NCBI GenBank assembly: GCA_003225055.1
Contig: QIAU01000124.1
Location: 1 to 64,000 of the forward strand
Source of the DNA: Acidobacteriota bacterium
GTDB lineage: Bacteria; Acidobacteriota; Terriglobia; Terriglobales; Acidobacteriaceae
Length of the DNA stretch: 64,000 nt
Direction: 5' to 3'
Part shown: piece by piece, positions 8,985 through 17,376 of the stretch
How the letters are laid out: each line of letters starts with the position of its first letter
Position numbering within the stretch: the stretch's first letter is position 1
Program-made: the position numbers and the translations under genes
Notes under the pieces: model-generated
Database searches by the model: none
What the model was told of the DNA's origin: nothing
Seen by the model: only the letters and a program-made list of their open reading frames with translations

Positions 8985-9075
8985 CTTGGGATTGTGTAAT
9001 CGGGTAATTGTGTAATCCGGTAATTTGAAACCCATGCGGCTCGAAACTACCCCGACCACAAAATTACTCAATTCT
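8985..9075. repeat. intergenic GTAATTGTGTAAT-type repeat upstream of dcd
   Basis: The dcd 5' region holds the series 'tgtgtaatcgggtaattg' and 'tgtgtaatccggtaatttg', two near-copies about 18 bases long. A partly complementary 'aaaattactcaattc' follows at about 9060-9074. The direct copies and the inverted partial copy could fold into a hairpin. It resembles the other AATTG-rich intergenic words in this window and is probably a dispersed repeat. Confidence 0.5.
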
Positions 9076-9140
9076 GGCTGGGGTGTTTAGCTCGGCTTTA
9101 AACTTGCGGGTGCTGTCATCTTACGGGAGAAAACACTCCG

Positions 9141-9169
9141 TTGACAATCTCTCTTATGTCCCTTAGCAT
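9141..9169 (+). promoter_or_regulatory. predicted sigma70-type promoter of the HU gene
   Basis: TTGACA at 9141-9146, a 17-base spacer, then TAGCAT at 9164-9169. The -35 box matches the consensus perfectly and the spacing is optimal. The -10 box is weaker, matching TATAAT at four of six positions. It lies about 50 bases upstream of the HU GTG start, leaving a short leader. Confidence 0.6.
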
Positions 9170-9216
9170 CAATGACTTGGTGCCGTCCTCACACTCCCTG
9201 AAAACTGGAGCTGCTT

Positions 9217-9486
9217 GTGATTAAGCTGGACATTATCAACGAAGTGGTTAACAAGACCGGCATCACCAAGACCAAAGCCGAGCTGGCCGTGGAAACCGTC
9301 TTCGAGAGCATGAAGAAGGCGCTGTCGAAAGGCGACCGAATCGAGTTGCGCGGTTTCGGCGTGTTTAACGTGCGCCCGCGCAAGACCGGCATCGGACGCA
9401 ACCCGCGTACCGGGGCGGAGGTTTCCATTCCGCCGGGAAAAGCGGTGCGTTTCAAGCCCGGCAAGGAGTTGCAATCGATCGATTAA
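9217..9486 (+). CDS. HU/IHF-family nucleoid DNA-binding protein
   Basis: An 89-residue protein with the complete HU fold: two N-terminal helices (MIKLDIINEVVNKTGITKTK, then AELAVETVFESMKKALSKGD), the RIELRGFGVFNVRPR beta strand, and the DNA-wrapping arm with GRNPRTGAEVSIPPGKAVRFKPGK. The Arg-Asn-Pro at the arm tip is the Pro that intercalates into DNA. The GTG start at 9217 has CTGGAG about 7 bases upstream. The sequence alone does not tell HU from an IHF-like subunit; single-gene context favours a homodimeric HU. It organises the chromosome and bends DNA. It is followed by a hairpin and an M50 protease in the same direction. Confidence 0.93.
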   Translation: MIKLDIINEVVNKTGITKTKAELAVETVFESMKKALSKGDRIELRGFGVFNVRPRKTGIGRNPRTGAEVSIPPGKAVRFKPGKELQSID

Positions 9487-9498
9487 TTTCGCAGTAGC

Positions 9499-9515
9499 GC
9501 CGGCATCCTGCCGGC
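9499..9515. terminator. GC-rich hairpin after the HU gene
   Basis: GCCGGCA at 9499-9505 and TGCCGGC at 9509-9515 form a perfect 7-bp stem with a 3-base loop, 13 bases after the HU stop. No T-tract follows, so it is a weak terminator candidate and may instead be a copy of a dispersed intergenic palindrome or an mRNA 3'-end stabiliser. Confidence 0.4.
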
Positions 9516-9584
9516 TGGCGATGTGGCACCGTGCCGCATCCGGTCGGCTGTAGGTTGCATCCAACAGAAGGCCCGAGAGTAGGC

Positions 9585-10604
9585 ATGTCCGAACCCACAA
9601 TTGTTTCCCCTAGCGAACTTTATCCACCCCTGCAGGTGTTCGCCGCGCAACCGCCCAGGCGGCGAACCTGGCTGTATGTGCTTTTTTTTCTGCTGACGGT
9701 TTTTACCACGCTGGTGGTTGGGGCGCGCATGGAGTACTACTTCCGGCAAAGTATGCCGGCCCTCTCGATGAACGAGGATACCATTGGCGTATTTCCTCTG
9801 CCCTGGGCGCTCGAGCGCCCTTCCAACCTGTTGTTGGGAATTCCGTTCTCCGCCACTTTGATGCTCATCCTGTTGGCGCACGAAATGGGACATTACCTCT
9901 ATTGCCGCTACTACGGTGTGTATGCGACCTTGCCGCTTTTCGTGCCATTCCCTTATGTTTTGTTTGGGACCTTGGGTGCTTTCATTCGCATCAAAAGCCC
10001 AATCCGCTCGCGCTCGGCGCTGTTTGATATCGGTATCGCCGGACCGATCGCGGGATTCGTGTTCGCCTCGATCGCTCTGGTTCTCGGGCTCAGCATCTCA
10101 CAAGCGATGCCCGCTCCCGTGCCCAATCTCGACCTGGAGATGGGCTATCCGCTGATCTTTCAAGTGGCGGCACGCTTGCTGCACGGATCGGCCGCGGCTC
10201 CCCTCTCCCACCTTAATCTGCATCCGGTTGCGATTGCGGCCTGGGTCGGCATGTTCGCGACTGCTTTAAACCTCTTGCCCGGCGGACAGCTCGACGGTGG
10301 CCACATCGTTTTCTCCATCTCGCCTCGGCATCATGCGATCGTCTCCAGTCTGACCATTTTCATCTTGATACCCCTAGGCGTTTATTGCTGGCTGGGCTGG
10401 TTCGTCTGGGCTGTTCTGTTGCGCATAAGCGGAATGCGCCATCCCATCGTGCCGGAATGGCCTGGCATTACGCGTGGCCGGCATTGGATGGCTCTATTTG
10501 GGGTAATGATTCTGCTCTTAACCTTTACTCCGAGCCCCTTCATGCATGCTTCCGGCCGGGAAGTTTGGGGGCAATTCTTTCAACATCGCACGCACACGCA
10601 ATAG
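9585..10604 (+). CDS. site-2 protease family (M50) intramembrane metalloprotease
   Basis: A 339-residue membrane protein. The ATG at 9585 (MSEPTIVSPSELYPPLQVF) is preceded by GAGAGTAGG. Membrane segments lie at about residues 30-47, 83-100, 120-140, 147-172, 215-235, 262-282 and 310-325. The zinc motif HEMGH is at about 99-103 inside a membrane helix, and NLLPGGQLDGGH at about 229-240 supplies the third ligand Asp; both are M50 signatures. The Gly-Pro-rich IGIAGPIAGF segment between them is also typical. No PDZ domain is present, unlike RseP. Family members cut transmembrane anti-sigma factors or similar proteins in regulated proteolysis. No anti-sigma gene is adjacent. Confidence 0.9.
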   Translation: MSEPTIVSPSELYPPLQVFAAQPPRRRTWLYVLFFLLTVFTTLVVGARMEYYFRQSMPALSMNEDTIGVFPLPWALERPSNLLLGIPFSATLMLILLAHEMGHYLYCRYYGVYATLPLFVPFPYVLFGTLGAFIRIKSPIRSRSALFDIGIAGPIAGFVFASIALVLGLSISQAMPAPVPNLDLEMGYPLIFQVAARLLHGSAAAPLSHLNLHPVAIAAWVGMFATALNLLPGGQLDGGHIVFSISPRHHAIVSSLTIFILIPLGVYCWLGWFVWAVLLRISGMRHPIVPEWPGITRGRHWMALFGVMILLLTFTPSPFMHASGREVWGQFFQHRTHTQ

Positions 10605-10618
10605 CCAGCGAGCTGAGC

Positions 10619-13060
10619 TCACATCAGCCACAACGCATCCACATCCACAATCACCTGCGTGCGCGGGATCTTCTCGCTGACGGCATACTTCAGCATCGCC
10701 CTGAGCATACCATTCAGCTTCTCCCGGCTGGGTGACTTCAAAACAAAGTGGTATCGGTAATCATTTTTCAATCGCAGGATCGGCGCCGCCGCCGGACCGA
10801 GTACGCGAATGCCCTCATGCCTGGTCTTCTCGAACCATTTGCCCAGCAGACCTGACCAGCGCAGCGCGTCATCGAGCTTGTCGCTGCGCACCAGAACGTT
10901 GGCCAGCGCGCTGTACGGCGGGTAATGCATCCAGGCCCGGAAGCGCAGTTCCTTGTCGTAGAACCCGGCAAAATCGTGTTGCGCGGCATACTGCACGGCG
11001 TAGTGATCCGGAAAATAGGTTTGCAGTACTACCTTGCCGGGCGTCTCTCCACGACCGGCGCGACCGGCGACCTGAGTCAGCAGTTGGAAGGTGCGCTCCG
11101 CGGCGCGGAAGTCGGGCATGCCCAGCGCCAGGTCGGCGCCCACCACTCCCACCAAGGTCACGCCATGGATATCGTGTCCCTTTGCAATCATCTGCGTGCC
11201 CACCAACAGATCAAGCTCACCTTCATCGAGGGCGGCCAGGACGCGCTCAAAATCTTCGCGCCCGCGCACTGTATCCCGATCGAGGCGGCCGATGCGCGCC
11301 TGGGGAAACATGCCGTGCAGCAACTCCTCCAGCTTCTCCGAGCCTGTTCCCAGGAAATAAACGTACTCACTGCCGCAATGGAGGCAACGCTGCGGGACGG
11401 GTGCAGTGTAGCCGCAGTAGTGACATTCCATTTTCCGCGCGCGCTTGTGATGAGTCAGCGCAATCGCGCAGTTCTTGCACTCCAGGGTCTTTCCGCAGGT
11501 TCGGCATAGCACGACCGGCGAATAACCGCGCCGATTCAGCAAAATCATGGCCTGTTCGCGGCGCTCCAGCCTTTCGCTAATTTCCCGGGCCAGCTTGCTG
11601 GAGATCACCTGCTCCTGGCCGGTCTGCTGGAATTCCTGGCGCATGTCGATAATTTCAACTTCCGGCAACGGCCGTTGCTCGACCCGGCCTGGCAACTCCA
11701 GCAGTACGTACTTGTTTTTGGTCGCATTGAAATATGACTCCAGGGAAGGGGTGGCCGAGCCCAGCACGACTACTGCATTCGCCATCTTGGCCCGCATCAC
11801 CGCGACATCGCGAGCATGGTAGCGCGGCGTTTCTTCCTGTTTGTAGGACGAATCCTGTTCTTCATCGACGACAATGAGTGCCAAGTCGGCAACGGCAGCA
11901 AATACTGCGGAACGGGTTCCGACCACAATACGCGCCTCACCTCGTTTTATGCGATGCCACTGCTCCGCGCGTTCCTGGTGGGATAATGCGGAGTGCAGAA
12001 TCGCCACTTGCTCGCCAAAGACTTGATGGAGATCGGCAGCGACGGCGGGAGTGAGCCCGATTTCAGGTACCAGCAGAATCGCTGAGCGGCCGGCTTCGAG
12101 AACCGCCCGCATGCCCGCCAGATACACGGCGGTCTTGCCCGAACCGGTAACGCCGTGCATCAAGACTCCGCTGAACTTGCGGGCGCTCGCCCTTTCCTGA
12201 ATGCGCTCCAACGCATCCCGTTGCGCTTGATTGAACTGGAACTCGAATAGTGATGGCCTCGGCTTGACGCCGGACACGGTGAAGGACTCCGGCTCTTCGA
12301 CGATCTCAACGAGTTTTCGTCGAACCAGGGTGTCTAACGTACTACGAGGAATATCGAGGGCACGGAGCGCCTCAACTGCAACTCGTCCGCCAGCAGCAGC
12401 CAGGGTGTCGATCAAAGTCTTTTGATTCTGGTTCCGCTTGTTGTCGTCTATCGTGCCGGTCAGGACGGCGATCTTGATCGTTCGAGCAGCATCGCGTACG
12501 CCGGACTGGTCTTCTCGCACAATCCATTTCTTGCGGACCATGCCCGCCAGCACAGTGTGGCTGGCATGGGCGGCGATGCGTAGGCTCGCTTCCCGCGCCG
12601 TGTCGCGAGCGGCGAGATAATCGAGTACGCGAAATTCTGCCAACTGATCTTCCGCAGTCTTGCGCGAGCGCGCCGACGACCCCAACACTCCCCCTGCGTG
12701 CAGCGCCAATTGCCCTTGGTCGGTGATGCGATAGGCAATCGTTCTTTTGAACTCTGCGCCCAGCGGCAGCATGGCTCGAAAGACTTCGCCCAGCGGCGCC
12801 AGGTAGTAATCGGCGATCCACTGGCCAAGCTTCATAAGCCGCTCATCCAGCACGGGCTCGCTGTCGAGCACGCTGATTACATTTTTTGCTTGGACTTTGG
12901 GAGCACGGTCGTGCAGGTCAACCACCACGCCTGACAGCCGCTGCTGCCGAAAGGGCACCAGCACGCGGCCTCCGATTACCGGCGTCATTCCGTCGCCGAC
13001 ACGATAGGTGAAGGCCATATCGAGGGGGACGGGAAGGGCTACGTCGCAGAACTCAGGCAT
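10619..13060 (-). CDS. priA: primosomal replication-restart helicase PriA
   Basis: An 813-residue protein with the full PriA layout. The N-terminal 3'-end-binding domain (residues 1-105) begins FCDVALPVPLDMAFTYRV. A winged-helix region follows (about 130-260). The helicase core has Walker A GVTGSGKT at 303-310 and DEEQ at 399-402. Eight Cys at 519, 522, 528, 531, 546, 549, 559 and 562 form the two-zinc domain. The C-terminal helicase half carries VGTQMIAKGHDI and QVAGRAGR. It reloads the replisome at stalled forks. It is longer than the 732-residue E. coli protein, mostly in the winged-helix linker. It is the last gene of the minus-strand run from yicC, separated by about 240 bp of repeat DNA from the uracil-DNA glycosylase gene. 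Confidence 0.96.
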   Translation of the reverse strand: MPEFCDVALPVPLDMAFTYRVGDGMTPVIGGRVLVPFRQQRLSGVVVDLHDRAPKVQAKNVISVLDSEPVLDERLMKLGQWIADYYLAPLGEVFRAMLPLGAEFKRTIAYRITDQGQLALHAGGVLGSSARSRKTAEDQLAEFRVLDYLAARDTAREASLRIAAHASHTVLAGMVRKKWIVREDQSGVRDAARTIKIAVLTGTIDDNKRNQNQKTLIDTLAAAGGRVAVEALRALDIPRSTLDTLVRRKLVEIVEEPESFTVSGVKPRPSLFEFQFNQAQRDALERIQERASARKFSGVLMHGVTGSGKTAVYLAGMRAVLEAGRSAILLVPEIGLTPAVAADLHQVFGEQVAILHSALSHQERAEQWHRIKRGEARIVVGTRSAVFAAVADLALIVVDEEQDSSYKQEETPRYHARDVAVMRAKMANAVVVLGSATPSLESYFNATKNKYVLLELPGRVEQRPLPEVEIIDMRQEFQQTGQEQVISSKLAREISERLERREQAMILLNRRGYSPVVLCRTCGKTLECKNCAIALTHHKRARKMECHYCGYTAPVPQRCLHCGSEYVYFLGTGSEKLEELLHGMFPQARIGRLDRDTVRGREDFERVLAALDEGELDLLVGTQMIAKGHDIHGVTLVGVVGADLALGMPDFRAAERTFQLLTQVAGRAGRGETPGKVVLQTYFPDHYAVQYAAQHDFAGFYDKELRFRAWMHYPPYSALANVLVRSDKLDDALRWSGLLGKWFEKTRHEGIRVLGPAAAPILRLKNDYRYHFVLKSPSREKLNGMLRAMLKYAVSEKIPRTQVIVDVDALWLM

Positions 13061-13089
13061 CTAGGCGGAAGGATATACTATGCAGCAAC

Positions 13090-13290
13090 ACAGGTACCGG
13101 CGGTAGAGAGGCGGCTGGCCGCGTCTGGACTCACAAGCGAGGGGGCAAGCCCCGTCTCTACCACCGCCAGTTGAAACCACCGCGGAGGCACCGAGGCGAG
13201 GAAATCAAGAGCTTCCGGGCAGCTTTTCACCACTTTTCACCACCAACGTCTCTGATGTCTCGGTAACTCCGTGTGTCCGTGGTGGGTTGT
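13090..13290. repeat. composite of two intergenic repeat families between priA and the UDG gene
   Basis: Part one (about 13100-13168) is bounded by 'ggtagagaggcggct' and 'cccgtctctaccacc', an inverted pair of GGTAGAGA/TCTCTACC. Part two (about 13174-13290) is bounded by 'aaccaccgcggaggcacc' and 'ccgtgtgtccgtggtgggtt', another inverted pair. Related words appear at about 52455-52535. Nothing in this gap looks like a gene. The arrangement suggests palindromic dispersed elements, possibly transcribed in the priA leader. Confidence 0.6.
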
Positions 13291-13298
13291 GGTCCTGA

Positions 13299-14105
13299 CT
13301 ACTCCGGCGCGCGATTCGGCAATGGCAGACCCAATTCCGTCATCACCATCTGCAGATCCTTCCACGCTTCTTTCTTTTGACGCGGGTCGCGCAGCAGGAA
13401 TGCCGGGTGATACGTCACCGCCAGCTTGGTGCCGCCGCGGAAGCCGTACCAGCGGCCACGCAGATCAGACATAGACGCGTTAATCGCCAACAGTGTCTTC
13501 GCCGCCACCGCGCCGAGTGCCACGATCACTTTCGGCTTGACCGCCGCAATCTGGCGCAAGAGGAAGGGCGAGCACGTGTCGCACTCGTCTCGTTCTGGCA
13601 TGCGGTTGCCTGGAGGACGGCACTTCACCACGTTGGCGATATAGACGTCTTCGCGTCGCAGGCCCATCGCCTTGATCATGTTGTTGAGCAGTTGTCCGGC
13701 GCGGCCGACGAATGGCTCGCCCTGCTCGTCTTCGTCGGCGCCAGGGCCTTCTCCGACGAACATCAGCTCGGCGCGCGGGTTGCCCACTCCAAACACAATC
13801 TGTTTGCGCCCCAGCTTGTGCAGCTTGCAGCGCGTGCAGTCGCCCAAATCTTCGCGAATGATTGCGAGCGCCTTGGCAGGATCGGCGGCAGTGGACTCGG
13901 GCTTGGTAACGGCGGCTTCGAAAATGTTTTCTTCCGGCCCCGCCGCCATAACCGCCTTGGCATTCATCTGTTCTCGCTGTTCGGGCTGGATGGTGGAGGA
14001 TTCAACTACCGGACGACGATAAAAATCGTAAATACCGAGCTGGTTGTAATACTTGATGCGCTCGGCCAGGACACGCTTGAGTTGCGGATCCAGCACAGGC
14101 GGCAT
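13299..14105 (-). CDS. uracil-DNA glycosylase, family 4 (iron-sulfur)
   Basis: A 268-residue protein. The first 90 residues are a variable region. The family-4 core then starts with [41 protein letters not shown] and [13 protein letters not shown]. Cys residues in CTRC, VVKC and CDTC supply the 4Fe-4S cluster, as in Thermotoga and Archaeoglobus enzymes. VTYHPAFLL near residue 235 holds the catalytic-region His. It removes uracil arising from cytosine deamination or dUTP misincorporation. Its ATG overlaps the coaBC stop (TGATG), so translation is coupled to coaBC. The substrate is linked to the dcd/tmk nucleotide genes upstream only by theme, not by operon. Confidence 0.92.
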   Translation of the reverse strand: MPPVLDPQLKRVLAERIKYYNQLGIYDFYRRPVVESSTIQPEQREQMNAKAVMAAGPEENIFEAAVTKPESTAADPAKALAIIREDLGDCTRCKLHKLGRKQIVFGVGNPRAELMFVGEGPGADEDEQGEPFVGRAGQLLNNMIKAMGLRREDVYIANVVKCRPPGNRMPERDECDTCSPFLLRQIAAVKPKVIVALGAVAAKTLLAINASMSDLRGRWYGFRGGTKLAVTYHPAFLLRDPRQKKEAWKDLQMVMTELGLPLPNRAPE

Positions 14106-15313
14106 CAGGCTTTCACCGCCCGCCGTTTACGCAACCGCACGGCATGATCGAGCACGCGCTGCGCTACTTCCCACTTCGTGGTTTCAGCAATTTCGAAGAA
14201 CTCGTCCGGGGTGATGATCGTTACGGCGTTGCGATCCGAGTCAAACCCGATGCCCGGCCGGGACACATCGTTGACTACGATCGCGTCCACTGATTTTTCT
14301 TTGAGCTTTTTGCGGGCGTTCTCCAGGGCATTTTGCGTCTCGGCCGCGAAACCAATGATGATCTGCGATTGCTTGTGACGTCCCAGCTCAGCCAGAATAT
14401 CAGGAGTCGGCTCGAGTTCCAACGACACCGGCCCGCTACGCTTGATCTTCTGGGGCGCCGGAGCTTTCGGACGATAGTCGGAAACAGCAGCAGTCTTGAT
14501 CACGATGGAAGAGTCGGGCAGAAACTTGAGTGCAGCCTCACGCATTTCTTCAGCCGATTCGACGCGTGCCACCTCCGCTGCACCCGGAGGAGTCAACGAC
14601 GTGGGTCCGGTCACAAGCAACACCCGGGCGCCGCGGCGCAAAGCCGCTTCCGCCAGAGCGTAGCCCATGCGGCCGCTGGAACGGTTCGTGAGATAGCGCA
14701 CAGGATCGATCTTCTCGCGCGTCGGCCCGGCGCTGATAAGAACTGTCTCCCCCGCCAAGTCCTGAGCGGCACCCAAAGCCTCCATTACGGTCGCGACGAT
14801 AGCCTCGTTCTCAGCCAGTCGGCCGGGCCCTGTCATACCGCACGCCAGGTACCCGCTCTCCGGCGCGACAACCCGGACGCCACGTTTCTTAAGGACGTCA
14901 ATATTCGCCTGCGTCGCCTCGTGGTTCCACATGTTCACATTCATGGCGGGGGCTACGACGACAGGCGCAGTGGTGGCGAGATAAAGCGTAGTCAGAAAAT
15001 CTGTGGCTATGCCATGAGCGAACTTGCCAAGAATGTCGGCGGTGGCGGGAGCTACGACCAGCGCGTCGAGGGACTGCGCGACGGCGATGTGTTCCACCGC
15101 GGAGTCGATGTTGGGCTGTTCGGCTCCGGCAGAGAACATTTCGGTAATAACCTTTTCGCCGGAAAGCGCCGCGAAGGTCAGCGGCTTCACGAATTCCTGA
15201 GCTGCCTGCGTCATGATGACCTGCACCCGAATGCCGCGATCCTGCAGCAGGCGGACAATTTCCGCCGCCTTATACGCCGCGATCCCGCCGCTGACGCCGA
15301 GAGCAACTTTCAT
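14105..15313 (-). CDS. coaBC: bifunctional phosphopantothenoylcysteine decarboxylase / phosphopantothenate-cysteine ligase
   Basis: A 402-residue fusion for two steps of coenzyme A synthesis. The CoaC flavoprotein half (about residues 1-185) starts VALGVSGGIAAYKAAEIVRLL and contains the active-site His in AVEHIAVAQ, the PAMNVNMW motif and the flexible flap YLACGMTGPGRLAE. The CoaB half starts at about 190 with VLISAGPTREKIDPVRYLTN, then RSSGRMGYALAEAALRRGA and the nucleotide-binding VTGPTSL. KLKEKSVDAIVVNDVSRPGI closes the CTP site. CoaC makes 4'-phosphopantothenoylcysteine into phosphopantetheine, and CoaB makes its substrate. It sits between rpoZ and priA, a widely conserved neighbourhood, with a family-4 UDG gene inserted before priA. 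Confidence 0.96.
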   Translation of the reverse strand: MKVALGVSGGIAAYKAAEIVRLLQDRGIRVQVIMTQAAQEFVKPLTFAALSGEKVITEMFSAGAEQPNIDSAVEHIAVAQSLDALVVAPATADILGKFAHGIATDFLTTLYLATTAPVVVAPAMNVNMWNHEATQANIDVLKKRGVRVVAPESGYLACGMTGPGRLAENEAIVATVMEALGAAQDLAGETVLISAGPTREKIDPVRYLTNRSSGRMGYALAEAALRRGARVLLVTGPTSLTPPGAAEVARVESAEEMREAALKFLPDSSIVIKTAAVSDYRPKAPAPQKIKRSGPVSLELEPTPDILAELGRHKQSQIIIGFAAETQNALENARKKLKEKSVDAIVVNDVSRPGIGFDSDRNAVTIITPDEFFEIAETTKWEVAQRVLDHAVRLRKRRAVKA

Positions 15314-15412
15314 AGGAGAATTTCCGATTGTCGATTTTCAATTGCCAATTGAGTGTTGCCTCGATACCAACTTTCGTTCAATCGGCCACTGGCAATTGAA
15401 AACGGGAAATGG
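15314..15412. repeat. AATTGCCAATTG-type intergenic repeat between rpoZ and coaBC
   Basis: The gap is filled with words such as 'gattgtcgattttcaattgcc', 'aattgagtg' and 'ggcaattgaaaacggg', i.e. inverted and direct copies of CAATTG(C/G)C. Related stretches are at 186-214 and 17277-17376. The copies can pair with one another, so the rpoZ-coaBC transcript probably carries a hairpin here. Confidence 0.6.
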
Positions 15413-15649
15413 CTATTCCTTCGGTACAACCTTCTCCAACATCTCCGAGGCTGCTTCCGCCGGTGACTTGGGCACTTCCGGAATGATCCACTTCACCTTG
15501 CCGGCCTTGATTTCGTCCTGGGCAATGCGGCAAGGCTTGCGGGAGTGCGTGTCGATTACAGGTGGGGCTCCGCCCTGGAGTTGGCGAGCGCGGCGCGCCG
15601 CCACCAGGATGTACCGGTAATTGCTGTCGAAACCGTCCATCAACTTCAT
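15413..15649 (-). CDS. rpoZ: DNA-directed RNA polymerase omega subunit
   Basis: A 78-residue protein. SNYRYILVAARRARQLQGGA matches the conserved omega helix (normally S/N-R-F-x-L-V-x-x-A-A-x-R-A-R-Q-L), which clamps the beta-prime C terminus. HSRKPCRIAQDEIKAGKVKW matches the following conserved K/R-P...A..EI..GK segment. Length fits omega subunits of 70-90 residues. The start MKLMDGFDSNYRY is supported by homologous spacing; no clear ribosome-binding site stands out in the 50-base gap from gmk. Omega helps assemble RNA polymerase and in proteobacteria takes part in ppGpp binding. Position after gmk is the common gmk-rpoZ order. Confidence 0.9.
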   Translation of the reverse strand: MKLMDGFDSNYRYILVAARRARQLQGGAPPVIDTHSRKPCRIAQDEIKAGKVKWIIPEVPKSPAEAASEMLEKVVPKE

Positions 15650-15699
15650 GGTTTTCTCTCCCCTGAACTTGACTTCGCGGTTCAGGCCGCGTTGAAAAT

Positions 15700-16392
15700 C
15701 TACTCTCCGCCGGAAACGGGCGTAGTCACGAACGATGCCAGAATGGGTTTTACACGCTCCCGTACATTGCGCAGTTTGTATTGTTCTGCGATCTGGGGAT
15801 TCTTGGCTTCATCGGCCGAGAGCGTCTTTCCCGAGCGTTGCAACCTTTCGGCGAGCACGATCGCCTTGAGCGCTTCCACGGAGTCCTCCAGACGATCGTT
15901 AATCAAAATATAGTCGTATTTGTCGTAATTCTCAATCTCCCGGCTGGCCGTAATCAGCCGGCGCTGCACCACGTCTTCCGCGTCCAGTCCACGGTTCCGG
16001 AGGCGCCATTCCAGGGTTTGGCGATTGGGGGGCAGTACAAAAATGCTGACGGCCTGGGGGAATTTTTTCTTGATCTGTGCCGCACCTTGCACATCGATGT
16101 CCAGCAAGAGGTCATTGCCGGATTTTTGCGCCTGCTCTAAGAACCGTTTGGCGGTTCCGTAACACTTGCCAAACACCTCGGCGTTTTCCAAAAACATGCG
16201 CTCGCGCACCATTTCGTCGAATTGTTGGCGGGAAACGAAAAAATACTCTCTACCATTCTGCTCGCTGCCTCGGCGCGGCCGTGTTGTGTAAGAAATCGAG
16301 AAATCCAAGCCGGGCACGATTTTGCGCAATTCATTCACCAGGGTGGATTTGCCGGAGCCGGAGGGGGCCGAGATGATGTAGACGTTGGTCAT
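15700..16392 (-). CDS. gmk: guanylate kinase
   Basis: A 230-residue GMP kinase that makes GDP. The P-loop SAPSGSGKSTLVNEL lies at residues 8-22. The GMP-binding segment SYTTRPRRGSEQNGREYFFVS (about 35-55) carries the Arg and Glu/Tyr residues that hold GMP, and LLLDIDVQGAAQIKK is the family Walker B-like motif. FVLPPNRQTLEWRLRNRG is also characteristic. A C-terminal tail of about 25 residues after the core is longer than in E. coli (207 residues). Its start codon overlaps the yicC stop by 4 bases, so the two are translationally coupled. It is upstream of rpoZ. Confidence 0.96.
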   Translation of the reverse strand: MTNVYIISAPSGSGKSTLVNELRKIVPGLDFSISYTTRPRRGSEQNGREYFFVSRQQFDEMVRERMFLENAEVFGKCYGTAKRFLEQAQKSGNDLLLDIDVQGAAQIKKKFPQAVSIFVLPPNRQTLEWRLRNRGLDAEDVVQRRLITASREIENYDKYDYILINDRLEDSVEALKAIVLAERLQRSGKTLSADEAKNPQIAEQYKLRNVRERVKPILASFVTTPVSGGE

Positions 16393-17276
16393 TCGATGTT
16401 CTGCACCTGCTCACGCGACTTCTCGATCTCCGCCTTGATAGCCAAACCCATCTCGGTAATCTTCAACGCTTCGCCGGCCAGCCCGGAGGTCTTCGAGAGC
16501 AGTGTGTTCGCCTCGCGATTCATCTCTTGCAGCAGGAAATCGAGTTTTTTCCCGATCTCTCCGCCCTGATCGAGCATGCCGAGAAAATGCTTCACGTGCG
16601 TTTCCAGACGAACCAGCTCTTCCTGGATGTCGCTGCGGTCCACCAGCAGCGCGGCTTCCTGCATGATGCGATCGGAATCCACTTGCGCTCCAATCAGCTC
16701 CTGAATGCGACTCCGGAGTTTCTCTACATAGTTCTCGAGGATCGCGGAGCGGTGCTGGCCCATGCCCGAGCCGGCTTTTTCCAGATGGGCCATGCGCGAT
16801 CGCAGTTCGCGTTCAATGCCGCGTCCCTCTTCTTCGCGCATCTGATTAAGGCGGGTCAGGGCCTCTTCCACTTTCGCCAAAACAGCGGCTTCCAGTTCGC
16901 CATCGGCCGGTAAGGTGCCGGTGTCCAAAGCACCAGGTAATCGGAGGACGACATTCAGGTCCGGCTCGCCGGAGATGCCGAACTCTTTGGCTGCTACACG
17001 AAAGGCCTCGACGTAGCCAGACACCAGCTGCCTGTTCAAGGCGAAGCCATTGCCCTCCCGACGTTCCACCGTGAGGGTCAGTTCCACATGCCCGCGTGCC
17101 ACCTTTTCCTTAAGCAGACGCCGCAGTTTCATCTCCAGGGCATCACTGTCGGAAGGCATGCGGAAATGCAGATCCAGGAACCGGTGATTCACCGACTTCA
17201 GTGACAGCGAGAAGGCGAGTTCGCCGGTAACCTGTCCTTTCACCTGCGCAAACCCAGTCATGGAACGGATGGGCAT
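16389..17276 (-). CDS. yicC: YicC-family endoribonuclease-like protein
   Basis: A 295-residue protein. IRSMTGFAQVKGQVTGELAFSLSLKSVNHRFLDLHFRMP is the YicC N-terminal signature, with the S-M-T-G-F/Y start and V-N-x-R-F/Y-L-D. The C-terminal DUF1732 part carries REEEGRGIERELRSRM and the conserved HVKHFLGMLDQGGEIGKKLDFLLQEMNREANTL, ending LAIKAEIEKSREQVQNIE. E. coli YicC was reported as an endoribonuclease acting on the small RNA RyhB, and this also makes an RNA-handling role plausible here. Length matches the family (about 290). It heads the gmk-rpoZ-coaBC run and overlaps gmk by 4 bases. Its 5' flank is AATTG repeat DNA. Confidence 0.93.
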   Translation of the reverse strand: MPIRSMTGFAQVKGQVTGELAFSLSLKSVNHRFLDLHFRMPSDSDALEMKLRRLLKEKVARGHVELTLTVERREGNGFALNRQLVSGYVEAFRVAAKEFGISGEPDLNVVLRLPGALDTGTLPADGELEAAVLAKVEEALTRLNQMREEEGRGIERELRSRMAHLEKAGSGMGQHRSAILENYVEKLRSRIQELIGAQVDSDRIMQEAALLVDRSDIQEELVRLETHVKHFLGMLDQGGEIGKKLDFLLQEMNREANTLLSKTSGLAGEALKITEMGLAIKAEIEKSREQVQNIE

Positions 17277-17376
17277 TCTGATTCAGTTCTGCGCTTTACC
17301 AATTGCCAATTCCGATTGCCAATTGGGAGCCCTCATTCCGCACAATTGGCAGTCGATAATTGGAAATTGGCAAATC
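17277..17376. repeat. AATTGGCAATTGG-type intergenic repeat between msbA-like gene and yicC
   Basis: Contains 'accaattgccaattccg', 'attgccaattgggagc', 'cacaattggcagtcg' and 'ataattggaaattggcaa', four variants of a CCAATTG(C/G)CAATTGG unit in alternating orientation. This is the densest copy of the family in the window and fills the whole 100-base gap. Confidence 0.65.
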
